From CBDDBH01 sp965225625 (GTDB taxonomy: Bacteria > Pseudomonadota > Gammaproteobacteria > JADZEE01): a stretch of 64,000 bases of DNA. The position numbers and the translations under genes were made by a program. Shown piece after piece: positions 55,946 to 64,000 of this stretch; the first letter of the stretch is position 1, and each line of letters opens with the position of its first letter. Below the pieces are notes generated by a model, which was not told the DNA's origin, did no database searches, and worked only from the letters and a program-made list of their open reading frames with translations. The stretch lies in NCBI GenBank assembly GCA_965225625.1, contig CBDDBH010000021.1:91515-155514 (forward strand). Reading direction: 5' to 3'.

Positions 55946-58194
55946 CTGTCTTCTCTCCCATCGCTCACCGCCGGATCGTCGACGGCATAGTCTATCCAGT
56001 CTGCATCCTCGCCCTTGCGGTGTTGCTCGATAGCCAGTAGCTCGCCGCAATGCGGACAGAGGTACTGCCACAGCTCGAAGTCAGGGCTGTCGCCCTGCCA
56101 GCGGCCGGCAAGGCATGGTCCTGCACTGCCCAGTGGATCGCGACGGCGCAGCAGGTGTTCCTTGGCATGCTGCCCACCCGGGCAGATCGACAGCCGGCAC
56201 GCCGAGCAGTATGCCCAGCCGTCGGCCAGCAGCAACGCGCCGAGCGGCCCGTCGGCGGCGCGATCGCCGAGCGGCGCACCCGACCCGTCGGGCAGCGGAC
56301 GCCTGGCTTCGGCCGGCTGACTGCGGTCCATGCGCAATCTCGACCGTAGTGCCTCGGTCTCGCGCTCAAGCGCCGCCCGATCCGGGCCAAGCGCTACGCC
56401 ATATGCGCGCTCGGCCCAGGCGCTCGAGACCAACCCATTCTCGACGTCGCGCGCCACCAGCGCCGGATCCCGCTGCAGCGGGTCGCCGTACCCGCCGCCG
56501 GCGTGGGGCGACGCAACGAACACGTCTCCGGGCCGCAGGTCGAAAACGTATTTGGCCGGAAGCTGCTCGAGTTCGCCGGACAGGTCGGTCAGATCGTGCG
56601 GCAGTCGGCCGTTGCCGAACACCTCGAACACGTCGGTGTCGCGTTGCAGCTTGACCTGGGACCCGCCGCCAGGATAGCCGCCGCACAGTCCCAACGTCGA
56701 GGTGTGGTTGACGCCGACGGTATTGACCGTGACCGCGATCTCGGGCGTGTGGTGCGCGGTCATCGCGACCTCGGCGGATACGCCGCCGCGCCAACGCCCC
56801 GCGCCGCCCGAATCGGGGGTCCGGCGGCGATACAGGTACAGCAGGGGATAGTTGGCTTCTATCGACTCGATGTTGGAGACCTTGCCGCGCGGGGCGACGA
56901 GCTTGCCGCCGACGTCGAAGCCATCGTCGAAGGCGCGCGCACCCGATCCCTGCAGGTCCGAGTTGAGCAGCATGGTTGCGAACCGGTCGCCCCGGTCTGT
57001 GGTACCGAAGATGTTGTAGACGAAGGTTGACCCCGCCCATCCGGCCATCGCGTCGTCGGCGAACCTGTCACTGCTTGCCAGCATCTTTCCGAGCGCCAGC
57101 GCCGCGGCGTTCTGCGTCGTCCAGCAGGCATGCACGACGCCAAAGCCGACCGGCGCGGGAAACCGTGCGTTGTGCAGCGTGCCCTCCTCGACGACCAGGT
57201 CGATCTGACGCAGGACGCCTGCGTTCCACGGCATCGACTGGCACAACAGCGGATAGACCGCGCAGTAGGCGCCGGCCGCGGCGCCCGCGTAGGCGGTATT
57301 GATAAGCCCCGGCGCCTCGGCGTCGGTACCGGTGAAGTCGAACCGCAACCGGTCGCCTCGTTTATCGACACGACAGCGCACGGTGTAGATCCGCTCCTCG
57401 TGCCCGTCGTGGTCGATGTGGTCCTCGGCGTACCAGCTCCCGTCGGGCAGCAGCAGCAGCTTGTGGCGGAACATCAACTGGGCGTAGTCGAAGCTGTCTT
57501 GGATCGCATCGACGACGGTGCCGCAGCCATAGCGCACGATGAGCTCATGCAGACGCTCGCGGGCGACGTTGCCTGCGGCGATCTGGGCGCGCAGATCGAG
57601 GTCAACCAGGTCGGGGAGTCGCGAGTTGGTCAGCACCGTGGCGACGACCTCCCGCTGGACCTCGCCTCCGCGGACCAGCCGCAGTCCCCGGTACCTGGGA
57701 GCCTCCTCGAAGGTCGAGCGCGCGGCGAGGTTCCAGCTTCCCGGCACCGGGCCGCCACAGTCGATCTGGTGGATGACCGACGCGGTCCAGGCGATCCGCC
57801 GGCCGTCCCAGAACACCGGCTGGACGACGCAGAAGTCGTTCTGATGACCCGCGCCCATCCAGGGATCGTTGACCAGGTACATATCGCCCTCGCCGATGTT
57901 GTCCTCGCCGAGCAACGCGATGGTGTTCTGGATCACCAGCGTGATCGCGCTGACGTGCAGCACGATGTAGGGACCGACCGCGACCAGCTCGCCTGAAGCG
58001 TCGGCGATGGCGACGTTGAAATCGTTTCCCTCGGTCGCGACTGGCGAGCCTGAAACGTTGATGATGGTTTTGCCCTGCTCGTCGTTGATCTGCCAGATCC
58101 GATGACGCAGCACTTCGAACGTCACCGGATCGTTGCGTGGCGTGAATTTCAGGTCAGGGTCGGTTTGGTCTGGTGCCATTTGTCGCTCCCGCAT
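55942..58194 (-). CDS. hydantoinase B/oxoprolinase fused to an acetone-carboxylase-gamma-like domain
   Basis: About 750 residues (ATG 58194; ATG 58179 also possible). Residues 20-600 are the HyuB domain: DPVTFEVLRHRIWQINDEQG, VNDPWMGAGHQNDF, GTDAEAPGLINTAY. The last 120 residues are different: YCSACRLSICPGGQHA and LCPHCGELL, with WIDYAVDDPAV, like the small zinc-binding gamma subunit of acetone carboxylases. Hydantoinase/oxoprolinase pairs cleave cyclic amides with ATP, and the carboxylase relatives add CO2 to ketones. The fusion favours the carboxylase branch. Confidence 0.82.
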   Translation of the reverse strand: MRERQMAPDQTDPDLKFTPRNDPVTFEVLRHRIWQINDEQGKTIINVSGSPVATEGNDFNVAIADASGELVAVGPYIVLHVSAITLVIQNTIALLGEDNIGEGDMYLVNDPWMGAGHQNDFCVVQPVFWDGRRIAWTASVIHQIDCGGPVPGSWNLAARSTFEEAPRYRGLRLVRGGEVQREVVATVLTNSRLPDLVDLDLRAQIAAGNVARERLHELIVRYGCGTVVDAIQDSFDYAQLMFRHKLLLLPDGSWYAEDHIDHDGHEERIYTVRCRVDKRGDRLRFDFTGTDAEAPGLINTAYAGAAAGAYCAVYPLLCQSMPWNAGVLRQIDLVVEEGTLHNARFPAPVGFGVVHACWTTQNAAALALGKMLASSDRFADDAMAGWAGSTFVYNIFGTTDRGDRFATMLLNSDLQGSGARAFDDGFDVGGKLVAPRGKVSNIESIEANYPLLYLYRRRTPDSGGAGRWRGGVSAEVAMTAHHTPEIAVTVNTVGVNHTSTLGLCGGYPGGGSQVKLQRDTDVFEVFGNGRLPHDLTDLSGELEQLPAKYVFDLRPGDVFVASPHAGGGYGDPLQRDPALVARDVENGLVSSAWAERAYGVALGPDRAALERETEALRSRLRMDRSQPAEARRPLPDGSGAPLGDRAADGPLGALLLADGWAYCSACRLSICPGGQHAKEHLLRRRDPLGSAGPCLAGRWQGDSPDFELWQYLCPHCGELLAIEQHRKGEDADWIDYAVDDPAVSDGREDR

Positions 58195-58208
58195 TGTCCC
58201 ACCTGCCT

Positions 58209-60351
58209 TCAACGCGGCGCGGTCGTGGACGATTGAATCAGGAAGTTGCGATACCTGTCCACTTTTAAGTGCTGATCCTGGTGCAGCGGAACCGTCGTGC
58301 CGTAGGACATGATCACGGCGGGGCCGGCGATCTCATGCCCGGGGTTCAACCGCTCGGCAGCATAGATGGGCGTCGCCTGTAACGACTCGGTAGCCAGATT
58401 GTAGACCGGCTTTTCTGCTATCTGCGCGACGCTGGCGTCGGCCGAACCGGGTTCGAACTGGGGTAACACCTTCGAGACCTGCGTCGGCGCGATCGCATCG
58501 AGACGAAGATTGACCCACTCGATGCGCGCGGTGGGCGAACTCGCGCCGCCGCCATAGCGTTGATCATAACCGCGCTCGAACGCGTGCACGGTGGACTGGA
58601 GGGTCGCTTCGCTGACCGGCAGGTCGCCCGGCAGGGGAACGACGAGCTCGTGGATCTGGATTCTTGTAGCGAATATCCGCCGCCAGACCGATCCGAACCT
58701 GGTCGGCGGGCATGTCGTCGCGCGCGAGCTGGGCGCGCGCGCTGTCGTTCATATCCGCGAACAGCGCGTTGAGCTCGGCGAGAGGTTCGACGCGGACAGC
58801 GCCGTCCCCCGTCCGCAGTTCGTAGGGGAACGAGCGCGCCCACGAATACTTGACATCGGACTGCCCGATCCCGACGGCGGAAAAAACCGTGGCGCTCTGC
58901 GGCACAACGATAAGCTGCACGCCGATGTCGGGCGCATAGGCGGTGCAATGGGTCGGCCCACAGCCGCCAAAGGCGGCGATCGCGAAGTCGCGTGGGTCGT
59001 GTCCGCGCTCCACCGTCACCCGTCGGATGAGATCGGCCATCCGCGCATTGATGATGCGGTAGACGCCCGCCGCCGCCTCGACCACGTCGATCCCGAGCCG
59101 GTCAGCCACCTTTTCCTTTATGGCAGCCTCGGCAAACTCGCGGTGGATCTTCATTTGGCCACCGAGAAAATGCTCGGGATCCATATAGCCGAGGATGACG
59201 TCGGCATCGGTCACCGTTGGCGTATCTCCGCCGCGCCCGTAGCACGCCGGGCCCGGCATCGATCCCATGCTACGCGGCCCAACCTGCAGCAAACCAACGT
59301 CGTTGATCCAGACCGCGCTGCCGCCGCCCGCGCCAACGGTGACGAGCTCGACCGTGGGGATTGCCACTACCTGGCGCTCGATCACCGTCTTTGGGGCCGT
59401 CATCGGTTCGCCGTCGATGATGATTCCGACATCGAAACTGGTACCGCCCATGTCGGTCGTGATAAGGTTGGGCTGGCCGATTGCGGCCCCCAGGGTCTGG
59501 CCCGCGATTACACCGCCGACCGGGCCCGAGAACAACGTAGTGATCGGCGCGCGCTCGATAGCGCCAGCCGGCGCGAGCCCGCCGACCGACTGCATCACCA
59601 GCGGCTCGCCGGCCTGATCAGCAGCCTCGAGCCGCCGCCGCAAACCCTGCGCGTAGCTTTCAAAGACGGGCCCCAGGAACGCGTTGATGGCCGTGGTATT
59701 GGCGCGCTCGTACTCGCGCAGCACCGGAACCAGATCGCACGAGGCGACGGTATAGAGCTCGGGATAATGCTCGGCGGCCAGAGCCTTCATCTCTTGCTCG
59801 TTGGTCGGGGTACGGAACGACCACAGGAAGCAGATGGCGAGAGCCTCGATCCCCTGGGCGACGAGTTCGTCCAGCGCCTGCTTTGCCTGTGCGCGGTCCA
59901 GCGGCACGAGCACGTCGCCGGCCGCATCGACACGCTCGACCACGCCGCGGACCTGCGTCCGCGGCACAATGGGCGCCGGCCAATCTGCCTTGCGGTAGTC
60001 GAGCAGCTGCGCCTCATCCAGGCCCGCGGTCCTGCCCTCGACATTGGCGATTGCAAGCGTATCCTCGAAGCCGGCCGTGATCAGCAGGCCGGTCTTCGCC
60101 CCCTTGCGCTCGATCATCGCGTTGGTTGTGACGGTCGTGCCGTTGAGGAACAGCACCGAGTGTTCGAGGACGTCGGCGACTGCAAGTCCGCCCAGCTCAG
60201 CGGCCGCGGCCACCGAGTTCAAGATCCCGATCGGTGGATCATCGTGGGTTGACGGTGCCTTGCCGATGCAAAAGGTGTCACCATCCAGGTCCCGGATTGC
60301 GCAGTCTACGAACGTGCCGCCGCTATCGGTGGACACTATGTAGCGGGACAT
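58209..60351 (-). CDS. hydantoinase A/oxoprolinase family protein with one frameshift
   Basis: ATP-dependent subunit, about 713 residues if intact, starting at ATG 60351 (MSRYIVSTDSGGTFVDC, the phosphate-binding loop). TTDMGGTSFDVGIIIDGEP and GPACYGRGGDTPTVTDADV are conserved. At about 58658-58659 the frame breaks: up to there it reads ADIRYKN, after removal of one C it continues QIHELVVPLPGDLPVSEATLQ and reaches the stop at 58209-58211 in another frame. Sequencing error or recent inactivation; the remainder shows no decay. It partners the hydantoinase B gene 15 bases downstream. Confidence 0.85.
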
Positions 60352-60506
60352 TACAGACCAGTGCGCAGGCAGCTGATGTTTGCCCGGCTGCGTGCACTCA
60401 TGCGGCGTATCGGCCTGATGAATTCTTTTTGGGGCGCGAAGCGCGGGGCGCTTGCCGCACAAGTAAACTGCCCCGCTAATGCTACGGTTGCATGCCGGAA
60501 TAACAT

Positions 60507-60965
60507 TTAGGGAGTCCAGCCTTCGCGGTCGAGGTTGGTGGCGAGTTGTCGTGCGACGCGTTTGAAGGTGGCCAGGTCGGCGCCGCTAAGGTGCTTACTG
60601 GCTTGTTTGTTTACCTGCTGTGCGGACGGCATCACCTTGGCTTCGAGGCGTTTGCCCTTGGCGGTTAGATGCACGTGGATCTTGCGCCGATCCTGCTGCG
60701 AGCGCCGACGGCGGATCAGGCCTTGTTTCTCCATTGCATTGAGTGCGGGGACGGCGGTCGATTCGAGCACGTTGGCGCGATCGCTCAACGCTTTTTGGGT
60801 TAGTCCGTCCTCTATCCATAGGGCTCGGAGGAAGTACCAGGCCCCGACTTTGATGTCGAAGGCGGCAAGGCGTTCCTGAAGCCCGAGTTGGAAAGCCCGG
60901 TTAGTCGCTCGGACCAGATAACCCAGGCTTTCGCTGGGCGCATATTGAGTGACTTGCTTAGCCAT
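60507..60965 (-). CDS. MarR family transcriptional regulator
   Basis: 152 residues with a winged helix-turn-helix at about residues 50-105: LTQKALSDRANVLESTAVPALNAMEKQG and the wing RRRSQQDRRKIHVHLTAKG. MarR proteins usually repress adjacent genes and release DNA on binding an aromatic ligand. It is divergent from the Rieske dioxygenase operon, with a perfect palindrome between them, and may also control the hydantoinase genes 155 bases downstream on its own strand. Confidence 0.93.
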   Translation of the reverse strand: MAKQVTQYAPSESLGYLVRATNRAFQLGLQERLAAFDIKVGAWYFLRALWIEDGLTQKALSDRANVLESTAVPALNAMEKQGLIRRRRSQQDRRKIHVHLTAKGKRLEAKVMPSAQQVNKQASKHLSGADLATFKRVARQLATNLDREGWTP

Positions 60966-60995
60966 AGTTGATCCGCTTCCGGGGCTCTGCTAAAT

Positions 60996-61013
60996 TACTT
61001 CGATAGCGAAGTA
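60996..61013. promoter_or_regulatory. MarR operator palindrome
   Basis: TACTTCG-ATAG-CGAAGTA is a perfect 7-4-7 inverted repeat, the size and spacing usual for MarR dimers. It lies 31 bases before the marR ATG and 32 bases before the dioxygenase ATG, so one bound dimer could repress both genes. Confidence 0.75.
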
Positions 61014-61044
61014 TATCGCTTTCGCTGTGGAGAGCAACCCATGC

Positions 61045-62430
61045 ATGACCGCACAGCCGGCATTTATTCCACCCAATACCAACGGGTCTACTTCGATGCC
61101 AAGTGATGCACCATTTCTACGTGAGTACGTCAATCTCAAAGACGGATTGATCAGCCGCGAGATTTTTACCAGTCAGTCCGTCTATGAACGTGAGTTGGAA
61201 CGCGTGTTCGTGCCTAGCTGGTTATTCGTCGGGCACGATAGTCAGGTTCCAGAGCCCGGCGACTTTATTCTCGGACGCATGGGTGAGGAGTCCGTCATTC
61301 TGAATCGCGACCGCCACGGTAAGATTCATGTATTTCTGAACAACTGCAGGCATCGAGGCATGCGAGTTTGCCGCTACGACGAAGGCAACACGGCGCGCTT
61401 CTACTGCCCGTATCATGCCTGGACTTACTCAGATGAGGGAGCCCTTGTCGGCGTGCCGAAGTTTGAGACCGCATACCAGAGCAAGCTGGATAAATCCAAA
61501 TGGGGCCTCATCGAAGCACGGGTATGCAATCACTTAGGGTTCGTGTTTGCCTGCTGGTCGCCCGACACACCCGAATTCGAGGAGTACATGGGTGAGACGC
61601 TTTATCATTTTGATGAATATTGTGAGCTCCCCGACGGCAGCCACGGTCCCCTCGAGGCATTCGGCGGGATATTTAAATGGCGCATTCCGAACAACTGGAA
61701 ATTTGGTGCGGAGAACTTCGCCGGCGACATGTACCACAACCCGAGCCACCAGTCCGTCGATGCGGTGGTGCTGTCACCGGGCGGTACGAAAGGCCGTCAC
61801 ACTTACGACCCAATCACCTCAGCCCGGGAAGCTCATCTGTTAAATATTTGCGCTCCGGCTCAGGGCCACACGGCCCGCGGTCAATTGTTCAAGGACGATT
61901 ACGATTATTTGCCACTGTATCCGGATCTGCCGATGCTCGATGAGTATTTCCGTGAGTGTTTTTACAAACGTCGTGAGCGACTCGGTGAGCAGGCTCGATG
62001 GTTTGGACATGGCGGCACCATCTTCCCCAACGTATCGTTCTCCAACGGCGTCCAGAGTATGGGCACCTGGCACCCGATTGGACCGCATGAAACGGAGGTC
62101 TGGCGAATATTCCTAGTGCCCAAAGACGCGCCCGAGGAGGTCAAAGACGTTCTGCGTCATTACGTCATTCGATATCAGGGGCCGTCGGGTCTGACCGAAC
62201 AGGATGATATGGAAAACTGGGGATACGCGCACGAGGGCGCGCGCGGCACCGTTGCTCGCCGGTATCCGTTTAACTACGAGATGGGTATCGGCACCGAGCG
62301 CTCGGGTTGGCCAAACACCTGGTTAGGTAAAAGCACGCAGACAACCGAAGACGCAACCGAACAGAATCAGCGTGGCTTTTACCGGCGCTGGGCGGAGCTC
62401 ATGGATGAACCGTCAGGCGACAAGGCATGA
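61045..62430 (+). CDS. Rieske aromatic ring-hydroxylating dioxygenase, alpha subunit
   Basis: 461 residues from ATG 61045 (GGAGAG at 61029-61034; GTG 61027 is also in frame). Rieske 2Fe-2S site C101-x-H103 and C121-x2-H124 (NCRHRGM, YCPYHAW). The mononuclear iron site is in NFAGDMYHNPSHQSVD (Asp, His, His), near residue 225. Cis-dihydroxylates aromatic rings, with electrons from a ferredoxin reductase not found here. It overlaps the beta subunit gene by ATGA. Expression is probably controlled by the adjacent MarR. Confidence 0.94.
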   Translation: MTAQPAFIPPNTNGSTSMPSDAPFLREYVNLKDGLISREIFTSQSVYERELERVFVPSWLFVGHDSQVPEPGDFILGRMGEESVILNRDRHGKIHVFLNNCRHRGMRVCRYDEGNTARFYCPYHAWTYSDEGALVGVPKFETAYQSKLDKSKWGLIEARVCNHLGFVFACWSPDTPEFEEYMGETLYHFDEYCELPDGSHGPLEAFGGIFKWRIPNNWKFGAENFAGDMYHNPSHQSVDAVVLSPGGTKGRHTYDPITSAREAHLLNICAPAQGHTARGQLFKDDYDYLPLYPDLPMLDEYFRECFYKRRERLGEQARWFGHGGTIFPNVSFSNGVQSMGTWHPIGPHETEVWRIFLVPKDAPEEVKDVLRHYVIRYQGPSGLTEQDDMENWGYAHEGARGTVARRYPFNYEMGIGTERSGWPNTWLGKSTQTTEDATEQNQRGFYRRWAELMDEPSGDKA

Positions 62431-62951
62431 GCCAGCCTGGCGTGGAAGACCTGTTATTGCACTACGAGGTGGAGAAGTTTTTGCACCACGAGGCGGAGCT
62501 GTTGGATCGGCGCGAGTTCGAGGCGTGGCTGGATTTGCTTGCCGAAGATCTGCGCTATTGGATGCCTATCACCCGTAATCGGCCGTTTGGGGATTGGCAT
62601 AACGAACACACCCGCCAAGGTCGAGATCTCAACTGGTTCGACGAAGGCAAGTTCGAAATCGAACAACGCGTCAAACAGATTATGACGGGCCGCCATTGGG
62701 CCGAGGAGCCGATTTCCCGCACCACGCATATGGTTTCGAATATCCAGGTCGAGGCGAGCAACGACGCTGAAGTCACTGCCAAGTGCCGGTTTCTTGTCTA
62801 TCGCAATCGCACCGAAACGGAAACCGATTTCTTTGTTGGAAAGCGCGAGGATTGCCTGCGACGCAACGGTGAGGCATGGCAAATTGCTCAGCGCCGGGTC
62901 TTCCTCGATCAGAATACCCTTCTCGCTAAAAATCTGACGGTGTTCTTCTAG
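62427..62951 (+). CDS. ring-hydroxylating dioxygenase beta subunit
   Basis: 174 residues, NTF2-like fold without cofactors, matching the beta subunits of biphenyl or naphthalene-type dioxygenases: N-terminal FLHHEAELLDRREFEAWLDLLAEDLRYWMPI, and the family end LLAKNLTVFF. It forms the alpha3-beta3 hexamer with the previous gene, to which it is translationally coupled. Confidence 0.93.
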   Translation: MSQPGVEDLLLHYEVEKFLHHEAELLDRREFEAWLDLLAEDLRYWMPITRNRPFGDWHNEHTRQGRDLNWFDEGKFEIEQRVKQIMTGRHWAEEPISRTTHMVSNIQVEASNDAEVTAKCRFLVYRNRTETETDFFVGKREDCLRRNGEAWQIAQRRVFLDQNTLLAKNLTVFF

Positions 62952-63074
62952 AAGAATGATCGAAGCCGCTGGTCCAGCGATTTGCAAGGCTTGCCCAATC
63001 TGGACGACGCGACCCGCCAGGCGATTGAATCGTCCAACGCACAAGCTTTGTTTCCGCAGTTCGCGGCGACTTGA
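62952..63074 (+). pseudogene. amidohydrolase 3'-end remnant
   Basis: Immediately after the beta subunit stop, and in the same frame, 41 codons read WSSDLQGLPNLDDATRQAIESSNAQALFPQF and end at TGA 63072-63074. The form L-x-D-D-x-x-R-x-A-I-x-x-x-N-A-x-x-L-F is the usual C-terminus of amidohydrolase/decarboxylase TIM-barrel enzymes, which are common partners of ring hydroxylases. There is no start or metal-binding N-terminus, so it appears to be what is left of a deleted gene. Confidence 0.6.
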
Positions 63075-63139
63075 TGCGCGCATTGTCGATCCGGGCTAGA
63101 TATCGAATTCATCCACGACCCAACAGCGAAGGAGGAAGA

Positions 63140-64000
63140 ATGACGAAACCGATACCCGCGATCGTGCAGACGATCGCTATTTTGTTGTGGTTGGCCGCAG
63201 TACCGGCGCAGGAACTCACGCCCAGGCAGCAACTGGAGCGCCAATCCAAACATTTCGACAAAGCCATCATAAAACTGACTGATGGCGCATACACCGCCGT
63301 TGGTTATAGCGAATCGAATGTTGGCATGATCGTCGGACGCGACGGCGTGATCATCATCGACACCACGCCCGGCACCAGCGCGGCCGAGGAGATCGTTACC
63401 GAATTCCAAAAGCTGACCGACAAGCCGGTGGCGGCGATCATCTATACCCACGGGCATCGGGATCACATTGGCGGCGCGAGCGTGTTCGCCGGTCGGGACG
63501 ATCCGCAGATTTATGCGCGCGACAATTTCCGTCCCCTGCTGCGCGGACAGAAATTGTTGCTCGGTCCCATTATCGATGAACGTTCGGTTCGCCAATTCGG
63601 GCGTAACCTCAAAGCGCATAGCGAACGGATCAATCTCGGCGTCTCCCCGGCGGCAAACCCGACAAAAGGGTTCGGTGCGGGATACATGGCGCCGACCACG
63701 TTGTTCTCGGAACAACGATTCACCGTGGAGATTGCCGGCATCAAGGTGGAACTCGTGCAGGCGCCTGGCGAAACGGATGATCAACTCTACGTCTGGCTGC
63801 CCGAGCAGAAAATATTATTCTGCGGCGATAACTTTTATCACGCGTTTCCTAATCTCTACGCGATACGCGGCACCCCGTACCGTGATGTACGTCAATGGGC
63901 AAACAGTCTCGACAAAATGGTTCAAGAGGGCGCCGCCGTCTTGGCGCCAGCTCACACGCGACCGATTTTTGGCGCCAGAAGCGTTCACCAGGCGCTCAGC
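63140..64000 (+). CDS. metallo-beta-lactamase fold, alkylsulfatase-like protein, 3'-partial
   Basis: The frame starts at ATG 63140 after GGAGGA and is open to the window end (287 codons). Signal peptide AIVQTIAILLWLAAVPAQE makes it periplasmic. The zinc motif T-H-G-H-R-D-H-I-G-G is near residue 110 and further ligands may follow in FCGDNFYHAF. SKHFDKAIIKLTDGAYTAVGYSESN and the KGFGAGYM region are typical of SDS-hydrolase/alkylsulfatase (BDS1-like) enzymes, which cleave alkyl sulfates to alcohol and sulfate. The dimerisation and SCP2-like domains would lie beyond the window. Confidence 0.87.
   Translation, partial: MTKPIPAIVQTIAILLWLAAVPAQELTPRQQLERQSKHFDKAIIKLTDGAYTAVGYSESNVGMIVGRDGVIIIDTTPGTSAAEEIVTEFQKLTDKPVAAIIYTHGHRDHIGGASVFAGRDDPQIYARDNFRPLLRGQKLLLGPIIDERSVRQFGRNLKAHSERINLGVSPAANPTKGFGAGYMAPTTLFSEQRFTVEIAGIKVELVQAPGETDDQLYVWLPEQKILFCGDNFYHAFPNLYAIRGTPYRDVRQWANSLDKMVQEGAAVLAPAHTRPIFGARSVHQALS

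Noticed and set aside
58209..58589. Separate small gene for the hydantoinase A C-terminus
   Set aside because: It continues the family alignment of the upstream frame and lacks its own start signal; a single indel explains both.
62454..63083. Minus-strand 209-codon frame
   Set aside because: It is antisense to the dioxygenase beta subunit, which has clear homology.

Overview
The window reads as a metabolically versatile, free-living Gram-negative bacterium, probably Pseudomonadota. The signs are lipoprotein and Sec signal peptides, periplasmic PQQ dehydrogenases with c-type cytochromes, Rieske ring-hydroxylating oxygenase genes, an O-antigen-ligase-like protein and bacterial-type selenocysteine machinery. 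No rRNA or ribosomal protein is present to place it more exactly. There is no CRISPR array and no intact mobile element.

Layout. 1-3.9 kb: accessory DNA with a frameshifted CehA/McbA-type metallohydrolase, an S1/P1 nuclease, a serine hydrolase, a golvesin-domain fragment and the 3' end of a phage-type integrase. These lie beside the 3' end of a tRNA-Sec gene, a classic island integration site. 4.0-7.9 kb: a complete selenocysteine decoding unit (tRNA-Sec, selB, selA) and, divergent from it, a peroxiredoxin-like selenoprotein whose UGA codon 45 lies in a U-x-x-C motif, with a candidate SECIS hairpin. 8-15 kb: O-antigen-ligase-like protein, TylF-type methyltransferase, EamA permease, transglutaminase/TPR lipoprotein, Bcr/CflA exporter, SMP-30 lactonase, GlcG-like protein.

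14.5-36 kb: a dense catabolic region. Two paralogous 391-residue alpha/beta hydrolases, four VOC proteins, two FAH-family enzymes, two SDRs, a phytanoyl-CoA-type dioxygenase, a flavin monooxygenase, a PQQ dehydrogenase with its cytochrome c, a molybdopterin oxidoreductase, an MFS carrier, a gamma-glutamyltransferase, a quinohemoprotein dehydrogenase and an NTF2-like protein are arranged in back-to-back operons. The logic (hydroxylate, cleave, hydrolyse, oxidise) suggests degradation of an unknown cyclic or aromatic compound. 36-44 kb: exported ureohydrolase, HupE/UreJ plus PpiC-like pair, an IS110-like remnant, an AT-rich DUF3604 lipoprotein, an MFS carrier and a TauD dioxygenase.

44-55 kb: arylsulfotransferase-like protein, class III aminotransferase, AAHS-type carrier, an EutA-like protein without eutBC in view, a bicupin, a beta-hydroxyacid dehydrogenase and a third PQQ dehydrogenase. 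A 145-bp MITE-like inverted repeat follows at 55.0-55.2 kb. 55-64 kb: SDR, hydantoinase B fused to an acetone-carboxylase-gamma-like tail, hydantoinase A (one frameshift), then a MarR repressor divergent from a Rieske dioxygenase alpha/beta pair with a clear palindromic operator between them. An amidohydrolase remnant and an alkylsulfatase-like metallo-beta-lactamase protein running off the window end complete it.
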